A stretch of 64,000 bases of DNA from Mucilaginibacter tolerans (GTDB taxonomy: Bacteria; Bacteroidota; Bacteroidia; Sphingobacteriales; Sphingobacteriaceae): contig NZ_JAUMKB010000001.1 of NCBI RefSeq assembly GCF_030519375.1, positions 62,001 through 126,000 of the forward strand, written 5' to 3'. Within the stretch, counting starts at the first letter, position 1. Each line of letters opens with the position of its first letter. The notes beneath the pieces are model-generated. The model saw only the letters and a list, made by a program, of their open reading frames with translations. It searched no databases and was not told the DNA's origin. The translations under genes and the position numbers were made by a program. Below are positions 1 to 8,669 of the stretch, one piece after another.

Positions 1-16
1 GGTTTTCATAAGCGGA

Positions 17-238
17 TTAAGAAGCTATGTTATCCAGTTCATCAATATGTATCAGCAGATCCTGGTGAAAAGTATCGCGCTTAAAACCATCAGGGGTGTA
101 ATAAACCACGTTCACATATTCATCGCTTTCAATAAAGCCGCCTTTGCCGTCATCATCTACCACATAACCCTCCACTGCCATCTTTGGCCCATCGGCAATC
201 ATCACCACAATATCACCTAAAATGAATTTCTTTTCCAT
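17..238 (-). CDS. DUF2158-like (YodC-type) small protein
   Basis: A 73-residue protein. The segment GDIVVMIADGPKMAVEGYV near the N-terminus and the aromatic/Phe-rich C-terminal half fit the DUF2158/YodC pattern (GDxVxLxSGGPxMTV), a small beta-barrel-like cytosolic fold of unknown function. The frame is open upstream to position 391, but the ATG ending at 238 is chosen because homology to the family begins right after it and the extension would overlap the divergent deformylase gene. It starts about 58 nt from that divergent gene, so the two probably share a promoter region. Confidence 0.75.
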   Translation of the reverse strand: MEKKFILGDIVVMIADGPKMAVEGYVVDDDGKGGFIESDEYVNVVYYTPDGFKRDTFHQDLLIHIDELDNIAS

Positions 239-296
239 GATGGTAAAGATATTAAGCCTGCTACATATTTCATAAAAGCAGGTATTTTTGACCTTA

Positions 297-782
297 ATGA
301 AAACCATTGACGATCTTCTCCACCTAGGCGACCCGCGCTTATACCAAATATGCGAACCTGTTTTGCCGGGCGACCTGCCGATGGTAAGCACCTGGGTGGC
401 CGACTTGCATAATGTAATGCAGCAGATACGTGAGCGTTATCATTTTGGCCGTGCCATTGCCGCTCCGCAACTGGGTATTATGAAACGATTGATCTACATG
501 AATATCGACCGGCCAGTGGTAATCATTAATCCTGTTTTGAGCAATCTGAGTGATGAAAAATTTGAATTATGGGACGATTGCATGAGCTTCCCTAATCTAC
601 TGGTAAAAGTATTGCGTCACCGCGAAATCACTATTGATTACCTGGACGAAAACGGGCAACCACAGCAATGGCACCTGAGAGGCGACCTGTCTGAATTGTT
701 GCAGCATGAATACGACCATCTGGAGGGTATCTTATGCACTATGCGCGCAGTGAGTGAGAAGGCATTTAAGTGGAGGAAGTGA
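297..782 (+). CDS. peptide deformylase, divergent
   Basis: Predicted metal-dependent deformylase of 161 residues, which would remove the formyl group from N-terminal fMet. The three family motifs are recognisable. Motif 1 is GRAIAAPQ (residues 51-58; normally GxGxAAxQ, here the second Gly is Ile). Motif 2 is DDCMS (93-97; normally EGCLS, metal-ligand Cys95 kept). Motif 3 is QHEYDH (136-141; metal ligands His137 and His141, catalytic Glu138). The changes in motifs 1 and 2 suggest a secondary, non-housekeeping deformylase. ATG at 297 is preferred over an in-frame TTG at 288. Confidence 0.85.
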   Translation: MKTIDDLLHLGDPRLYQICEPVLPGDLPMVSTWVADLHNVMQQIRERYHFGRAIAAPQLGIMKRLIYMNIDRPVVIINPVLSNLSDEKFELWDDCMSFPNLLVKVLRHREITIDYLDENGQPQQWHLRGDLSELLQHEYDHLEGILCTMRAVSEKAFKWRK

Positions 783-826
783 AACTGGCTAATCTACTCA
801 CCTGGTCTATGCACTTATGTAATTAA

Positions 827-1183
827 TCAGCTCAATGCTATCCGGTGCACCAGGTACACAAAATCGTCGAGCTGCATAGGCTTGGCTACGTAGCCATCGG
901 CGCATCCACATTTTGATATTTCGTCTACGGTTTTAGTTGGCGAATACAGAATAATGGGGATCTTCCCGGTTTGCACGTTTGCTTTCAGTTTGGCACACAG
1001 GTCATTGCCCTGGGTATTGCCCAGTTGATCGCCTACCACAACAATATGCGGCCTGATGCGGCTTATGTCTTCAATGGCAGTTTCCTTCTTGCATCTAAAC
1101 ACTTCGTATCCGCTATTTTCAAACGTAAAGGCCGACATCTCGCGGGCATCGCTATCTTCTTCAACTATGGCTAATTTTTTCAC
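827..1183 (-). CDS. stand-alone response regulator receiver protein
   Basis: A 118-residue single CheY-like receiver domain with no output domain. The acidic pair EED (residues 8-10), phosphoacceptor candidate Asp52 in VVVGDQ, and the Lys of VAKP near residue 100 are present. The partner kinase is not adjacent. It resembles the receiver at 23232 in size and organisation. Role as phosphorelay intermediate or diffusible signal is inference. Confidence 0.85.
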   Translation of the reverse strand: MKKLAIVEEDSDAREMSAFTFENSGYEVFRCKKETAIEDISRIRPHIVVVGDQLGNTQGNDLCAKLKANVQTGKIPIILYSPTKTVDEISKCGCADGYVAKPMQLDDFVYLVHRIALS

Positions 1184-1418
1184 TTTTTTATGAATTGATG
1201 AATGCTAATTTATGCAATTAAATGGAATGTTGCATAGTCAACAGCAATGTTTCCCGCTTGTTTTCCATCTAAAAAAGGCAACTACTAACAATCTGTAAAA
1301 CCTGCTGATATTCAAAAATTTATGTTAAGAAACCGGCCAAAATTTTATTTAATTTTATACTGCAATTATAAACCAACCACAACTGTATTCCTGCGCTAAA
1401 CACTTAAACAAACACATT

Positions 1419-1739
1419 ATGACGAAGTACCTGATTAGAGCCTCTTACACACCTGAGGGTGTAAAGGGAATGCTTCGCTCCGGCGGCACTGCACGGAAGC
1501 AAGCTGTTGAAAAAACGTTGAGTGAAATGGGCGGCAAGCTTGAGGCATTTTATTTTGCCTTTGGCGACGCTGATGCCTATGTGATCGTTTCACTGCCGGA
1601 TCATATAACGGCCGCAGCCCTGGCGTTGAATATCAATACAACGGCACTGGTATCAATTAACACTACCGTTTTACTAGATCCCGAAGATATTGACGAAGCA
1701 GCGAAAAAAACGGTACACTACCGCGCTCCTGGCAGTTGA
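1419..1739 (+). CDS. GYD domain protein
   Basis: A 106-residue protein matching the GYD domain family (named for a Gly-Tyr-Asp motif; here the region reads AFGDADAYVIV). The N-terminus MTKYLIRASYTPEGVKG is typical, as is the ferredoxin-like alpha/beta pattern. The molecular function of this family is not established. It is monocistronic, followed by a hairpin with a T-run at 1751. Confidence 0.8.
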   Translation: MTKYLIRASYTPEGVKGMLRSGGTARKQAVEKTLSEMGGKLEAFYFAFGDADAYVIVSLPDHITAAALALNINTTALVSINTTVLLDPEDIDEAAKKTVHYRAPGS

Positions 1740-1750
1740 CCAGCTTATCT

Positions 1751-1787
1751 GCGTCTCCCGCTAATTTAAGGTGGGAGATGCCTTTTG
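1751..1787 (+). terminator. intrinsic terminator after GYD gene
   Basis: An 11-bp stem (GCGTCTCCCGC with GTGGGAGATGC, two G-T pairs) and a 9-nt loop are followed by CTTTT, 12 nt after the stop codon. Confidence 0.55.
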
Positions 1788-1909
1788 CGCAAGTCGTCCG
1801 CCAGGCAAACTTTAGCACAAATTCATTAATAGCTGATTTTTAGCTATTAATGCAACCTATTTAATGTGTTAACGTAAAAGGCAGTCAACCTTGAGCAATT
1901 AATAATTTT

Positions 1910-2545
1910 ATGAGAAAGACCCTTCTCACGTTCCTTTTTATCATTCCGTCATTTTTTGTTTTTGGCCAGGCGGTTCATTTTGGATTCAAAGCCGGCGCCA
2001 GTTTATCTAATCAATCCATCAATAGCCTGGGGACAGCCATAAAAAGCAATTACCTGATTGGATTTCATGCAGGAGCCGTATTAGATATTGATTTTGATGA
2101 CTTCTCAATTCAGCCGGGCGTATTTTACAGCACCAAGGGGTATAAATACAACCAGGCTCTTTCTAATGGTGGCAACGCTGTTCAAAAACCTATCACAGGA
2201 ACAATACAACTAAATTATTTGGAAGCGCCCCTTAATGCATTGTATAAAGTTGAGGTGTCCCGAAAAGTTAAGGCATATTTTGGTGGTGGCGTCTATTTAG
2301 GTTATGGCCTTTCAGGCACCTATTCTGTGCAGAACACTAAGAGCGACGTATCGTTTACCAAAGCCATTGAAGGTTACCAATACAAAAATCCCGACTACGG
2401 CATAAACGGAATCATCGGCGCCCAGATTGCGAAGAATGTATTGATAGATGCCAATTACAGTCTGGGGTTAAACAATCTGTCCTACTACCAGGGATCAACC
2501 GTACACAACAGATCTATTGGGGTTTCTGTAGGGTATTTGTTTTGA
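1910..2545 (+). CDS. outer membrane beta-barrel (PorT-like) protein
   Basis: A 211-residue protein with a signal peptide (cleavage expected after FVFGQA, about residue 20), alternating beta strands and a C-terminal aromatic (GYLF), typical of 8-stranded PorT/OmpX-like barrels of Bacteroidota. It is clearly paralogous to the tandem pair at 56347 and 57066, sharing a FSIQPGxxYxTKGY motif and a KNPDYGIN motif. Specific function unknown. It converges with the DUF998 gene with a 10-nt gap. Confidence 0.85.
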   Translation: MRKTLLTFLFIIPSFFVFGQAVHFGFKAGASLSNQSINSLGTAIKSNYLIGFHAGAVLDIDFDDFSIQPGVFYSTKGYKYNQALSNGGNAVQKPITGTIQLNYLEAPLNALYKVEVSRKVKAYFGGGVYLGYGLSGTYSVQNTKSDVSFTKAIEGYQYKNPDYGINGIIGAQIAKNVLIDANYSLGLNNLSYYQGSTVHNRSIGVSVGYLF

Positions 2546-2555
2546 GGGAGTCGAG

Positions 2556-3218
2556 TCAATTCGTAACGGCCTGAATTTCCCGTTTATCCACCGACGCCAG
2601 GCTTCGGCCGCCTAGCAGTTTGGCCGTAAAAAAGAACAACCATACCAGCCGGGTAATAATTATCAGGCGTTCAAATACGCCAGTGAGTCTGCCCTGATGA
2701 GCAATTGAGTAAGTAAATAAGGCACATAGCACAATCATCAGCGCTACGCTCAACATCGTGTAGATTACCCAACCCCGCCATTGCGGATCGGCTGCAAAGC
2801 GGCGTACAAGCAAAAGAAAACCAGCTACAAGAGAAGCAAAAGTAAAGTCTCCTGCATACAGCTGTATCTGTGGATCAAGGGACAAACCCAGCACAATGCA
2901 GCCCAGGCCTGTAACAATATGGCAAAACGGTATAAGCACAAGGCCAAACCCGCTCACCATTTCGTTACGCAGCCCAATAGCAAAAATGCATATAAATAAG
3001 CCCGCCAAAATATAATTTACGGATTGGATCCAGCCGTAAGGCTGTAGTTGCAGCCTGCCGATCGGCTCGTGTATCATGTAATAATTGGGCGATATTACCC
3101 CAAAGCAAAAATAAACGGTGGTAAATAATACCGCGCCTATTATACCCGAGCACAGTAAGGCAGTTTGCAAATTAGTCCGCGGGATAAGCAGATGGGAGCC
3201 GGCATCGGGTTCACTCAT
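2556..3218 (-). CDS. DUF998 family membrane protein
   Basis: A 220-residue integral membrane protein with about six hydrophobic segments. The pattern of TM1, a periplasmic SPNYYMIHEPIGRLQ-like loop, then five further TMs fits DUF998, a family of unknown function. No catalytic motif is visible. The N-terminal 15 residues are polar and cytoplasmic. Confidence 0.75.
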   Translation of the reverse strand: MSEPDAGSHLLIPRTNLQTALLCSGIIGAVLFTTVYFCFGVISPNYYMIHEPIGRLQLQPYGWIQSVNYILAGLFICIFAIGLRNEMVSGFGLVLIPFCHIVTGLGCIVLGLSLDPQIQLYAGDFTFASLVAGFLLLVRRFAADPQWRGWVIYTMLSVALMIVLCALFTYSIAHQGRLTGVFERLIIITRLVWLFFFTAKLLGGRSLASVDKREIQAVTN

Positions 3219-3430
3219 AGATACAATGTTATTTAAGGTAGGGTTTACGTTATTAATGGCAAACCGTTGCTAAAATAATCATTTTAACCTAAAAGAAATA
3301 CTTAAACCAGCGCACTTACAACCGGGCCGCTTTAAATATGGGGTTTAGCACTTCTTAATTGAAAAATATTTGGGGGATTTTTACCCGTTCGGCCGCCCAC
3401 AGCGTCCGTTTAAGAGGCCTTAGGGGCCTA

Positions 3431-3664
3431 TCAGGCCACCTGGCGCTCCTGGCCGGAGGCGTCATTTTGCCAGGCATCTACGATATTGCTGGCAAGCCCG
3501 TCGTACTGTAATTTCTGATCCAGCTCTGACATGCATTTGCGTGTAAAGTAATCGCAGCAGCAGCGAAGCATGATCTTTCCGTTTTCAAATCTAACCAGCG
3601 GCCTGATGTTATGCAAAGGGCAGGTTCTGGTTTCAAGGTCGAGTTTTATGGTAGAGTAATTCAT
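3431..3664 (-). CDS. small CPxH...CCC protein, paralogue 1
   Basis: A 77-residue protein I do not recognise. It has C-P-L-H, Pro four residues after the His, and a CCC triplet 16 residues after the His. The same exact spacing recurs in the two small genes at 3708 and 4305, also on the minus strand. Four or more Cys plus one His suggest a metal site or redox-active cluster (inference). No signal peptide or membrane segment; probably cytosolic. Confidence 0.65.
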   Translation of the reverse strand: MNYSTIKLDLETRTCPLHNIRPLVRFENGKIMLRCCCDYFTRKCMSELDQKLQYDGLASNIVDAWQNDASGQERQVA

Positions 3665-3707
3665 AGTAAAGTATATGGAAGCGGATGCGTTATAAAATTA
3701 CTGTCAT

Positions 3708-4001
3708 TTATTGTTCCTGCTCGCGCCTAATTGTCAACATCGTGTTGATATACTGGCGATTGTCGGTATTTTCATCACCTAGCAGCTCATTTATCAGCAG
3801 ATCATCTTCCCAATTGTTCAGTATAGTTTCAAAAACCAGTCCTTTCAATTTGGTTTCCAGTTTTGAAACATATTGTCGTGTAAGTAAATTACAACAGCAT
3901 CGTATGGTAAAACGGTCACTATCAATACTAAGCGATGGATGTGCCCTGTGTACCGGACAAACCTGGCTTCTTATTATTATTCCCTGCTTTTTATTTTCCA
4001 T
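3708..4001 (-). CDS. small CPxH...CCC protein, paralogue 2
   Basis: A 97-residue protein with CPVHRAHP followed by CCC after exactly 16 residues from the motif His, as in its neighbours. Its C-terminal 45 residues are acidic and helical and not shared. It lies 43 nt upstream of paralogue 1 in the same orientation, so the pair is probably co-transcribed. Function unknown. Confidence 0.65.
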   Translation of the reverse strand: MENKKQGIIIRSQVCPVHRAHPSLSIDSDRFTIRCCCNLLTRQYVSKLETKLKGLVFETILNNWEDDLLINELLGDENTDNRQYINTMLTIRREQEQ

Positions 4002-4304
4002 ACCTGTTGCTAAAAACTATACTTTCTGATCTGGCGGATTTTAGGTCCACGCAGTAAAATTATACACAAAAAGGGGCACATATGATGGTGTAAACACGGT
4101 AATTGATTGCGGATTTTACGTAATTTTTACTCACCGTTTGATAAAAGCAACCCGGCATTACCCCCAAAATAACAATAGCCAGGCCTCGCGCCCAGCTACT
4201 GTTATCTAATTAATTTAACTACTTTAGTGATAATGCAAGTTCTATGCCAATTATTTTAGAAATAAAAATAATTAATTAAAAGTAAACCGATCTTGAAAAG
4301 TAAA
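4002..4304. other. AT-rich gap without recognisable gene
   Basis: About 300 bp between two members of the CPxH...CC family. I see no coding frame, tRNA or strong hairpin. It presumably carries the promoter for the gene ending at 3708. Confidence 0.5.
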
Positions 4305-4505
4305 CTAATCTTGCAGCACCCAATAGGGGTATTCCTTATTAAGCATAAACAACCCTCTTGCTTCGTTAGCACATTCTTCGTGAAACTCGGCGCAGCAACT
4401 GTTTATCTGGAGCTCATTCCCTGATATTTCCACTACAGGGTGCACATCATGAACCGGGCATATCATGCCCTCAATGACTGATTTAACGACTTCGGCAGAT
4501 TCCAT
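4305..4505 (-). CDS. small CPxH...CC protein, paralogue 3
   Basis: A 66-residue protein with CPVHDVHP and SCC, again with 16 residues between the motif His and the SCC/CCC triplet; here the first Cys of the triplet is Ser. A further Cys follows (HEECANE). It is separated from paralogue 2 by about 300 bp, so it probably has its own promoter. Function unknown; a metal-binding role is inferred from the invariant Cys/His spacing. Confidence 0.65.
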   Translation of the reverse strand: MESAEVVKSVIEGMICPVHDVHPVVEISGNELQINSCCAEFHEECANEARGLFMLNKEYPYWVLQD

Positions 4506-4632
4506 AAAAGTAATAGCTAGTTAACTGTAGAACCAAAAAAATTAATCAATGTTTAAAATACTTTCAAATATTGGGCATTCCATTGGTATACAGAGGCTTT
4601 CGTTTGTTTCTTACCTTGCAGGTTTTTATAGC

Positions 4633-4674
4633 AAAAAGAGCGGTAGCAAAATCGTATCGATTTTACTACCGCTC
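4633..4674 (-). terminator. intrinsic terminator for secreted protein gene
   Basis: Long imperfect stem (GAGCGGTAG and CTACCGCTC, then AAAATCG and CGATTTT) around a 3-nt loop. On the minus strand it is followed by TTTTT, 30 nt after the stop of the 4704-5459 gene. Confidence 0.75.
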
Positions 4675-4703
4675 GGGTAGTTCATCATTGGCAGATAGGA
4701 AAA

Positions 4704-5459
4704 TTATTTTACGCTTGTTAAGTGGTCAATGCGCATAACGGTAGTAATATCGCTCGCCAGTCTGCGCAGCGGGTCATATTCGTTTTTAAACTGATCTCTT
4801 TTTGTCTTTCTTGCTTCGCGGTTCTTGTAATAATCGAGCAACGATTTATCGGGCAGCACCACCATGTAAGTATTGGCCGGATACCCGTCTGTACACCTGA
4901 ACACGATCGAATTGTACTTAATACCGTGACTGGCGTCTAGTAGTCCCTGCTTCCTCATCCCGGCTTCAAAATCCTTTACCCGATCCGCCAAAACTGATAT
5001 AAGCACTACCTTTCTGAAAGGGTAACTATCCCTGTTATAACCCGGCTCCTGGAAGGTGATTGAATCTACCCGCATCCATATCGACCGTGAGACCGGGCCA
5101 TTGATGTTTTCCCTACTTTCTTTAGCAATGGCAGGATTGGCGGCGTTAAACTGATCCTGGTTTTTTACACGACGGGCAATAAACGCGCCCAGGTGGTCGG
5201 CTCCCTTAAACAGGGCGGAACTGTAGACCCTGCCCGACTCTGAAGTTTGTCCAATGCGGCCAAGTTCAATATCCGCGTCGGTCTTAAGCCACCAGGCTTT
5301 TACAGTAGGGTAATTTTTCTCAAAAACACTTTCATCGTGAACCCGGTATTCGAGCAGGGTCATCCAGGTCGTAGTGTCGTTTTGCGCCAGGGCATGCTTG
5401 CCGGCAAACAGAAATGTACACAATAACAGCGTACACAGGTACAACGGTTTCTTTTTCAT
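4704..5459 (-). CDS. secreted protein of unknown function
   Basis: A 251-residue protein with a clear Sec signal peptide (MKKKPLYLCTLLLCTFLFAG... ALAQ, cleavage near residue 26). The mature part is polar with two similar halves (around LLEYRVHDESVFEKNYP and VVLISVLADRVKDFEAGM), suggesting a duplicated alpha/beta module of ABM/NIPSNAP-like character (weak inference). Probably periplasmic. No operon partner; terminator at 4633. Confidence 0.7.
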   Translation of the reverse strand: MKKKPLYLCTLLLCTFLFAGKHALAQNDTTTWMTLLEYRVHDESVFEKNYPTVKAWWLKTDADIELGRIGQTSESGRVYSSALFKGADHLGAFIARRVKNQDQFNAANPAIAKESRENINGPVSRSIWMRVDSITFQEPGYNRDSYPFRKVVLISVLADRVKDFEAGMRKQGLLDASHGIKYNSIVFRCTDGYPANTYMVVLPDKSLLDYYKNREARKTKRDQFKNEYDPLRRLASDITTVMRIDHLTSVK

Positions 5460-5763
5460 AACTCATTAATTTAGGGTGAGAATTGGTCGATTAAATTTAT
5501 GTTAATATATTGATAATGAGAAAATTGCAATTTTTTTAATTGCAAATTAGATTATCTTTAAAATGTATCATTCCCGTTACATTGCTTAACTGTACCGAAA
5601 TAAAAGGAAGAAAAAAACAAAGGGGATAGCTATGAATTAAAAGTATTTCGTCGCAATAACCGAAAAGAGATATAGCAATTCCAAATAATACAGCAAGCCC
5701 AGGGAGCCTTGTGTCAAATGATTGGATAATACAGAATTACCCGCGTTTAACCGGGTTTAGTTG
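5460..5763. other. AT-rich intergenic region
   Basis: About 300 bp, very AT-rich, with no plausible coding frame. It contains the promoter region of the gene starting at 5459. Confidence 0.5.
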
Positions 5764-6678
5764 CTACTCCACATCGTATTGTTTTTGCACATATTGAAGC
5801 AGCGTGGTGGCGCGCTGCTTCAAGGTTTTATAATTTGTAACCAATTCATTACTTACTACTCTTATCAGCACCATATCGGCGCTCAATTGGGTAAGATCAG
5901 CTTGCGTAAGATTACGCATTTGCGCGTCGGGTAACGGCTTGTGGGCAAAAGCAGCATCGAGGTTAGCTGGGGTAAAATGCTGTCGCAGGAAGGGGTCGAA
6001 CATGGTACGCTGGTATTGCAAGTAAATATCCTGTACCGTATGTGCCAGCTCGGTGCGCCCCTCATATTGCGCAATATAGTGTATGATGTCCGACTCGGCG
6101 AACTGTTTTAAGTGCAGTTCGTTTTTAATAGCAGCACTGGCGCCGCCTGTAGGGTGAAACGGATACAAGCTGTGTGATGCAATAATCAGTTTTTGTATTT
6201 TTCTCAGATCAGTTTTTGCCATTGGTTGCTGTAATAGTGCAAATAAGCTGTCGTTGGCTTCTACTATATGCTGTTGAAAGATAATGGCATCATTTAGTTC
6301 CGAAGTGTCTGATTTCAGATCCTGTACCAGTTGCGAGGTTAACTGCCGGGCGTGCTCCTTATTAGTGATATTTTCACGTATGCCCTCAGCAATAAAGCCC
6401 ATTGTAACAGCTAAAAATATCATCAAACCCTCTAAAAGATACTCCTTCCAGGGTTTCTTTTCGTGATGCAGGTCGGGGTGGTGGTGTACTTCCATACTTT
6501 CAGTTTGCAGTTGTGGATTGGCAACAGGCTGCGTTTTTATGCCTGTTTCGGAATTGATTTCTTCGTTCAGGTTTAACGCCGCTTTCGGCTCTGGCCTTTC
6601 AGCTTTCTGCTCCGACTTCGGACTTCGGGCCCCCGACTTCTGCGCTCTGCCAGTGTTTTTCCTGTTGGTATCGCTCAT
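5764..6678 (-). CDS. single-span membrane protein of a Bacteroidota hypothetical family
   Basis: A 304-residue protein. Residues 1-60 are Lys/Glu/Pro-rich and of low complexity. Residues 62-80 have a His-rich stretch (MEVHHHPDLHHEKKPWKEY) directly before one membrane helix (about 81-100). A long helical extracytoplasmic domain follows. The His-rich stretch plus TM is the usual N-terminus of this family, so an internal Met at residue 62 (codon ending 6495) is an alternative start. Function unknown. Confidence 0.65.
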   Translation of the reverse strand: MSDTNRKNTGRAQKSGARSPKSEQKAERPEPKAALNLNEEINSETGIKTQPVANPQLQTESMEVHHHPDLHHEKKPWKEYLLEGLMIFLAVTMGFIAEGIRENITNKEHARQLTSQLVQDLKSDTSELNDAIIFQQHIVEANDSLFALLQQPMAKTDLRKIQKLIIASHSLYPFHPTGGASAAIKNELHLKQFAESDIIHYIAQYEGRTELAHTVQDIYLQYQRTMFDPFLRQHFTPANLDAAFAHKPLPDAQMRNLTQADLTQLSADMVLIRVVSNELVTNYKTLKQRATTLLQYVQKQYDVE

Positions 6679-6832
6679 AGATTCGGAAATAAAGATAGAA
6701 AATACCCGCTAATTGCTTTGAGCTAAATAGCACGTAAGCTATATATCTATTTAATAATGTTTTAAAGCCTTGTTTTTTAAATAATTACTATATTTAATTA
6801 AACTATCCCCTTTTAATTAAGCCCCTCATGTC

Positions 6833-7330
6833 ATGAAAAAGCTCCTGATCGCTCTTTTGTTCGTCTCCAATGCAGCATTTGCTCAGAAAATGGCCCAAGG
6901 TGGTATCATTTATAAGAAGCATCCTGATATCGAGGTGATGCGAAAGCTTGCTGCCCTTTACGAAAAAGGTGATGCCGACGGCATGGCTAAGTTTTTTGAC
7001 GAAAAGGTGCAATTTATCGGCATGGGTCGTTATGTGATTGGCGTTCCGCCTAAAAACCGCACACTCACCGAAGCCAAGGATGGCTGGAAAAACGTAATTG
7101 ACCACTGGGACGATCTGAAAATGACCGAAACCCAGCCGCCTGTTGCTTTGCAGTACAGTAATGGTTCGCTGGTGGTGCAATCGTGGTGGATCATATCATT
7201 AGTGAATAAAAAAACGAGGAAAAAGGCCGTAGTGGATATGGTATTGTTTGATGAGTTTGATAAAGAAGGGAAGATTATCAGTCAGCGCCAGTATTACGAT
7301 CCTAACCAGATGATTGATGCTGCGAAGTGA
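6833..7330 (+). CDS. secreted NTF2-like (SnoaL/DUF4440-type) protein
   Basis: A 165-residue protein with a signal peptide (MKKLLIALLFVSNAAFAQ). The mature part has the cone-shaped NTF2-like pattern: an N-terminal helix (DIEVMRKLAALYEKGDADGM) and C-terminal strands (QSWWIISLVNKKTRKKAV). It is paralogous to 44929-45450, sharing HPxIEVMR and VQSWWxI. Function unknown; probably periplasmic. It is followed by degenerate heptamer repeats (about 7332-7370). Confidence 0.75.
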   Translation: MKKLLIALLFVSNAAFAQKMAQGGIIYKKHPDIEVMRKLAALYEKGDADGMAKFFDEKVQFIGMGRYVIGVPPKNRTLTEAKDGWKNVIDHWDDLKMTETQPPVALQYSNGSLVVQSWWIISLVNKKTRKKAVVDMVLFDEFDKEGKIISQRQYYDPNQMIDAAK

Positions 7331-7417
7331 GACGGTCAATGGTCAGTGTTGAATGATCAGTCTTGAATAGCTAAAAAAAATCTAAAATCGCACATCGTAA
7401 TTCTAAAATCAAACTGC

Positions 7418-8563
7418 TTATTCTTCAATCTTACTCGTCATCCACACAATTAACAGCCCCAGCGTTGCGATGAACGAGAATGCCCAGCGCAGGTTGGCGG
7501 CCTGGGCCACAAAACCTACCACAGGCGGTACCAGCAAAAAGCCTAAATACCCTACGGTAGATACCGCTGCTATAGCCGGACCACCGCTCATAGAATTTGA
7601 TTTCGCTGCTACACTGAACACAAGGGGAACCATGCACGATACGCCCAAACCAATAAGGGCATAACCCGCAATAGTGGGTATAACGCAGGGGAACGCAATG
7701 GCAATAGCAAAACCGCTTACAATCAGCACGCCGCTATATCGCAATACCATTTTGATGCCCTTTCTGTTAACGATGTGATCGCCGGCAAAACGCCCCGTGG
7801 TAACCGCTATCATAAATACCACAAATGCGGCCGTTGCCACCACTTTCGTGGCATGTACCGCTTTAAATATGTAAATGCCGCTCCAGTCATACATCACATT
7901 CTCGCAGGCCATGGATGAGAAGCAGATCAGTGCGAATTTGAGCAGCTCTTTATCAGGCAGCGAGAAGATCGGCTTACGTTCCTGCGGTTCGGGTTTTTCG
8001 TGCAGGGTATTGGGCCATGCCAGGAAGGCGATCAGGCATAGCACAATGCTCACTACCAGCAAATGCCAGGTTGGCGGTACTTTAAAAGATGCCATAATTA
8101 GGCTGAACACCGAGCCTGCAAGCCCCGCAAAGCTCCAGATGCCGTGAAAGGTGGTGATGATGGATTTTTTATACAGCTTTTGTACACCTACCGACTGCGT
8201 ATTGATGCTAAGATTGAGAATATTGCGCGATGAGCCGAAAAAGAACAAAATGGCGATAAACTGCCAATATTCGGTAGTAAAACCCAGCAGGCCCAGCATC
8301 AGGTTAAAGGCTACCGCCCCAACCAACATAATGCGGCTGCTGCTGAACAGGCTGAGCATGCGCCCGGTAATGGGCATGGTGATCATCAGTCCGGCAGGGA
8401 GTGCCAGCAACGCCCAACCCAGGAAAGCCTCGTTCAGGTGTAATGATTGCTGAATGTAAACGATACGGGATGTCCAGGTAGTGTACCCAAATCCCGATAC
8501 AAAGAAAAACAGCGCATTGGCTATTCTTATTTGCCGGGGTGTTTTGGTTAGGGTAGCTTCCAT
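7418..8563 (-). CDS. MFS transporter (YbjJ/FucP-like)
   Basis: A 381-residue major facilitator protein with about 12 hydrophobic segments. The N-terminus TKTPRQIRIANALFFFVSGF and the motif GFGYTTWTSRIVYIQQSL followed by the GWALLALPAG segment resemble YbjJ-type transporters. Substrate unknown. Monocistronic, convergent with the NTF2-like gene. Confidence 0.8.
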   Translation of the reverse strand: MEATLTKTPRQIRIANALFFFVSGFGYTTWTSRIVYIQQSLHLNEAFLGWALLALPAGLMITMPITGRMLSLFSSSRIMLVGAVAFNLMLGLLGFTTEYWQFIAILFFFGSSRNILNLSINTQSVGVQKLYKKSIITTFHGIWSFAGLAGSVFSLIMASFKVPPTWHLLVVSIVLCLIAFLAWPNTLHEKPEPQERKPIFSLPDKELLKFALICFSSMACENVMYDWSGIYIFKAVHATKVVATAAFVVFMIAVTTGRFAGDHIVNRKGIKMVLRYSGVLIVSGFAIAIAFPCVIPTIAGYALIGLGVSCMVPLVFSVAAKSNSMSGGPAIAAVSTVGYLGFLLVPPVVGFVAQAANLRWAFSFIATLGLLIVWMTSKIEE

Positions 8564-8669
8564 TATGAAACTGCTAAAATAGAGTAATTTGGCTTAGCGT
8601 CAGGAAGTTTTCAAAAACTTCCTGACCAGGTTTCCCGAAAACCATTATATTGCATCAAACTTAAACTTT

